From contig NZ_FLKP01000002.1 of the NCBI RefSeq assembly GCF_900087015.1, forward strand, positions 1,116,001-1,180,000: 64,000 nt of DNA, given 5' to 3'. The notes under the pieces are model-generated. The model saw nothing but the letters and a program-made list of their open reading frames with translations, searched no databases and was not told the DNA's origin. The position numbers and the translations under genes are program-made. Shown here piece after piece: positions 63,129-64,000 of this stretch. The stretch comes from Christensenella timonensis. Lineage in GTDB: Bacteria > Bacillota > Clostridia > Christensenellales > Christensenellaceae. Numbering within the stretch: the stretch's first letter is position 1; each line of letters opens with the position of its first letter.

Positions 63129-64000
63129 TTGGGAAAGAAAAAACTCAAAATTTCAGTTTTACTGGTCGTGGCGGCTTTGCTGCTCGCTTTGATCCCGGCT
63201 ATGGCATTTGCCGCAGGCAAAAGCGAAACAGTCGGCTTTTCCGTGAGCGCAAACCTGCCGGACAACCAAAATGACAGCGGCGTTTCTTACTTTGACCTGC
63301 AAATGCGTCCGGAACAAAAGCAAAGCCTGGATATAACGGTATACAACGAAAACACGGAAGAAATCAAAGTAAAAGTAGGGGTAGTCAGCGCCTCCACAAA
63401 CGCAAACGGGATCATAGACTATAAGACGCCGGATATCAGGGACGAAACGCTGAAGACGCCGTTATCGGAAATCGCGGAAGTGAGGACGCCGGAGCTGGTT
63501 ATTCCCGGTGGAAAAACAGCTGCGGCAGTCGTAAGCATAGAAATGCCAAAAGAAGAATATGACGGCGTGATCCTTGGCGCGATCGTACTGACGCAGGTAA
63601 AAGAAGAAAGTCCGGAGGAAAGCGCGCAGGAAGCGCAGCAGGGCGTATATATCAACAATGAATACAGCTATGTAGTGGGCGTGAAGCTTACGGAAACAGA
63701 CGCAGGAATCTTCCCTGCATTTGAAGGGGTGCAGGCACGACCGGAGCTGCTCAACTACAGGGTCAATGTGATCCACTATATCAGGAACAGGGAAGCGGCG
63801 ATCGCGAAAAACGTACGGCTCGATATCGAGGTTTATTCGCAAAACGAACAAGCGGTCGTAAAAACGAGCCATGGGACGGTCGATATGGCGCCGAATTCGG
63901 TGATGCCGTACGCGCTCATGTGGGATGGGGAGATCGCCCCAGGTAAATATGTAAGCAATGTTTCGATGAAACTTGATGATAAAGAATGGAAATTTGAACT
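63129..64000 (+). CDS. WxL-interacting protein (DUF916/DUF3324), truncated by the window end
   Basis: The frame is open from TTG 63129 to the last base (290 codons). A signal peptide (about 1-31, ending AFA) leads into the DUF916 domain (YFDLQMRPEQKQSLDITVYN; the Pro-Gly turn in LVIPGGKTAAAVVSIEMP) and then the DUF3324 domain (INNEYSYVVGVKLTE; RPELLNYRVNVIHYIRNREA). The missing end should hold a membrane helix. AGGAG precedes the TTG. The protein anchors partner WxL proteins at the cell surface. Confidence 0.88.
   Translation, partial: MGKKKLKISVLLVVAALLLALIPAMAFAAGKSETVGFSVSANLPDNQNDSGVSYFDLQMRPEQKQSLDITVYNENTEEIKVKVGVVSASTNANGIIDYKTPDIRDETLKTPLSEIAEVRTPELVIPGGKTAAAVVSIEMPKEEYDGVILGAIVLTQVKEESPEESAQEAQQGVYINNEYSYVVGVKLTETDAGIFPAFEGVQARPELLNYRVNVIHYIRNREAAIAKNVRLDIEVYSQNEQAVVKTSHGTVDMAPNSVMPYALMWDGEIAPGKYVSNVSMKLDDKEWKFE

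Overview
The window reads as chromosome of a low-to-mid GC Gram-positive anaerobe of the class Clostridia (Firmicutes). Pointers are SigH, Mini-RNase III, the glgC/glgD pair, type III glutamine synthetase, sortase- and WxL-type surface proteins, TTGACA/TATAAT promoters and strong AGGAGG ribosome sites. Gene content fits a Christensenellaceae-like gut organism; that placement is inference. Most genes run on the + strand; a nitrogen block and lgt run on the - strand.

Region by region: 1-3.3 kb has the end of an aldo/keto reductase and a membrane GGDEF protein with two solute-binding sensor domains. 3.4-17.5 kb is a complete glycogen operon (malQ, pgi, glgB, glgC, glgD, glgA, an acidic small ORF, glgP, a GH13 enzyme, a HAD phosphatase). 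17.6-31.2 kb is housekeeping: LytTR/DUF3021 pair, cyclase, tsaD, amidase, mrnC, thyX, rlmB, sigH, greA, lysS, dus, secG, rnr, smpB and then tmRNA (ssrA).

31.57-39.93 kb is an integrative mobilizable element placed exactly at the 3' end of ssrA. It carries a rolling-circle-type origin (CTGTGTA repeats and a TACTACG nick-like sequence), a Rep joining an HUH nuclease to a P-loop helicase, a Mob_Pre/MobV-like relaxase, a ribbon-helix-helix regulator, a nuclease-methyltransferase fusion with a one-domain specificity subunit, and a large serine recombinase. The last 8 bases of ssrA (CTCCACCA) recur near the recombinase stop codon and are the likely attachment core. 40-42 kb is accessory DNA with a sortase-anchored protein and a decayed gene.

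42-53.4 kb is mostly nitrogen assimilation: a DEAD-box helicase with an attenuated leader, an Amt-PII fusion and glnA type III on the - strand, divergent from a split archaeal-type glutamate synthase operon (amidotransferase, FMN/Fe-S synthase, ferredoxin, flavoprotein, GXGXG subunit) that ends in an ANTAR antiterminator. The glnA and amt leaders each hold an A..G.. hexaloop hairpin that overlaps a terminator, so the ANTAR protein may control both. pyrG follows.

55-64 kb concerns the cell surface: a His-rich secreted protein with an ECF sigma factor and an RsgI-like anti-sigma factor that also has a His-rich tail; lgt; a frameshifted repeat-rich sortase substrate; Ohr; a choloylglycine-hydrolase-family enzyme; and a WxL protein followed by its WxL-interacting partner, which runs off the end of the window.
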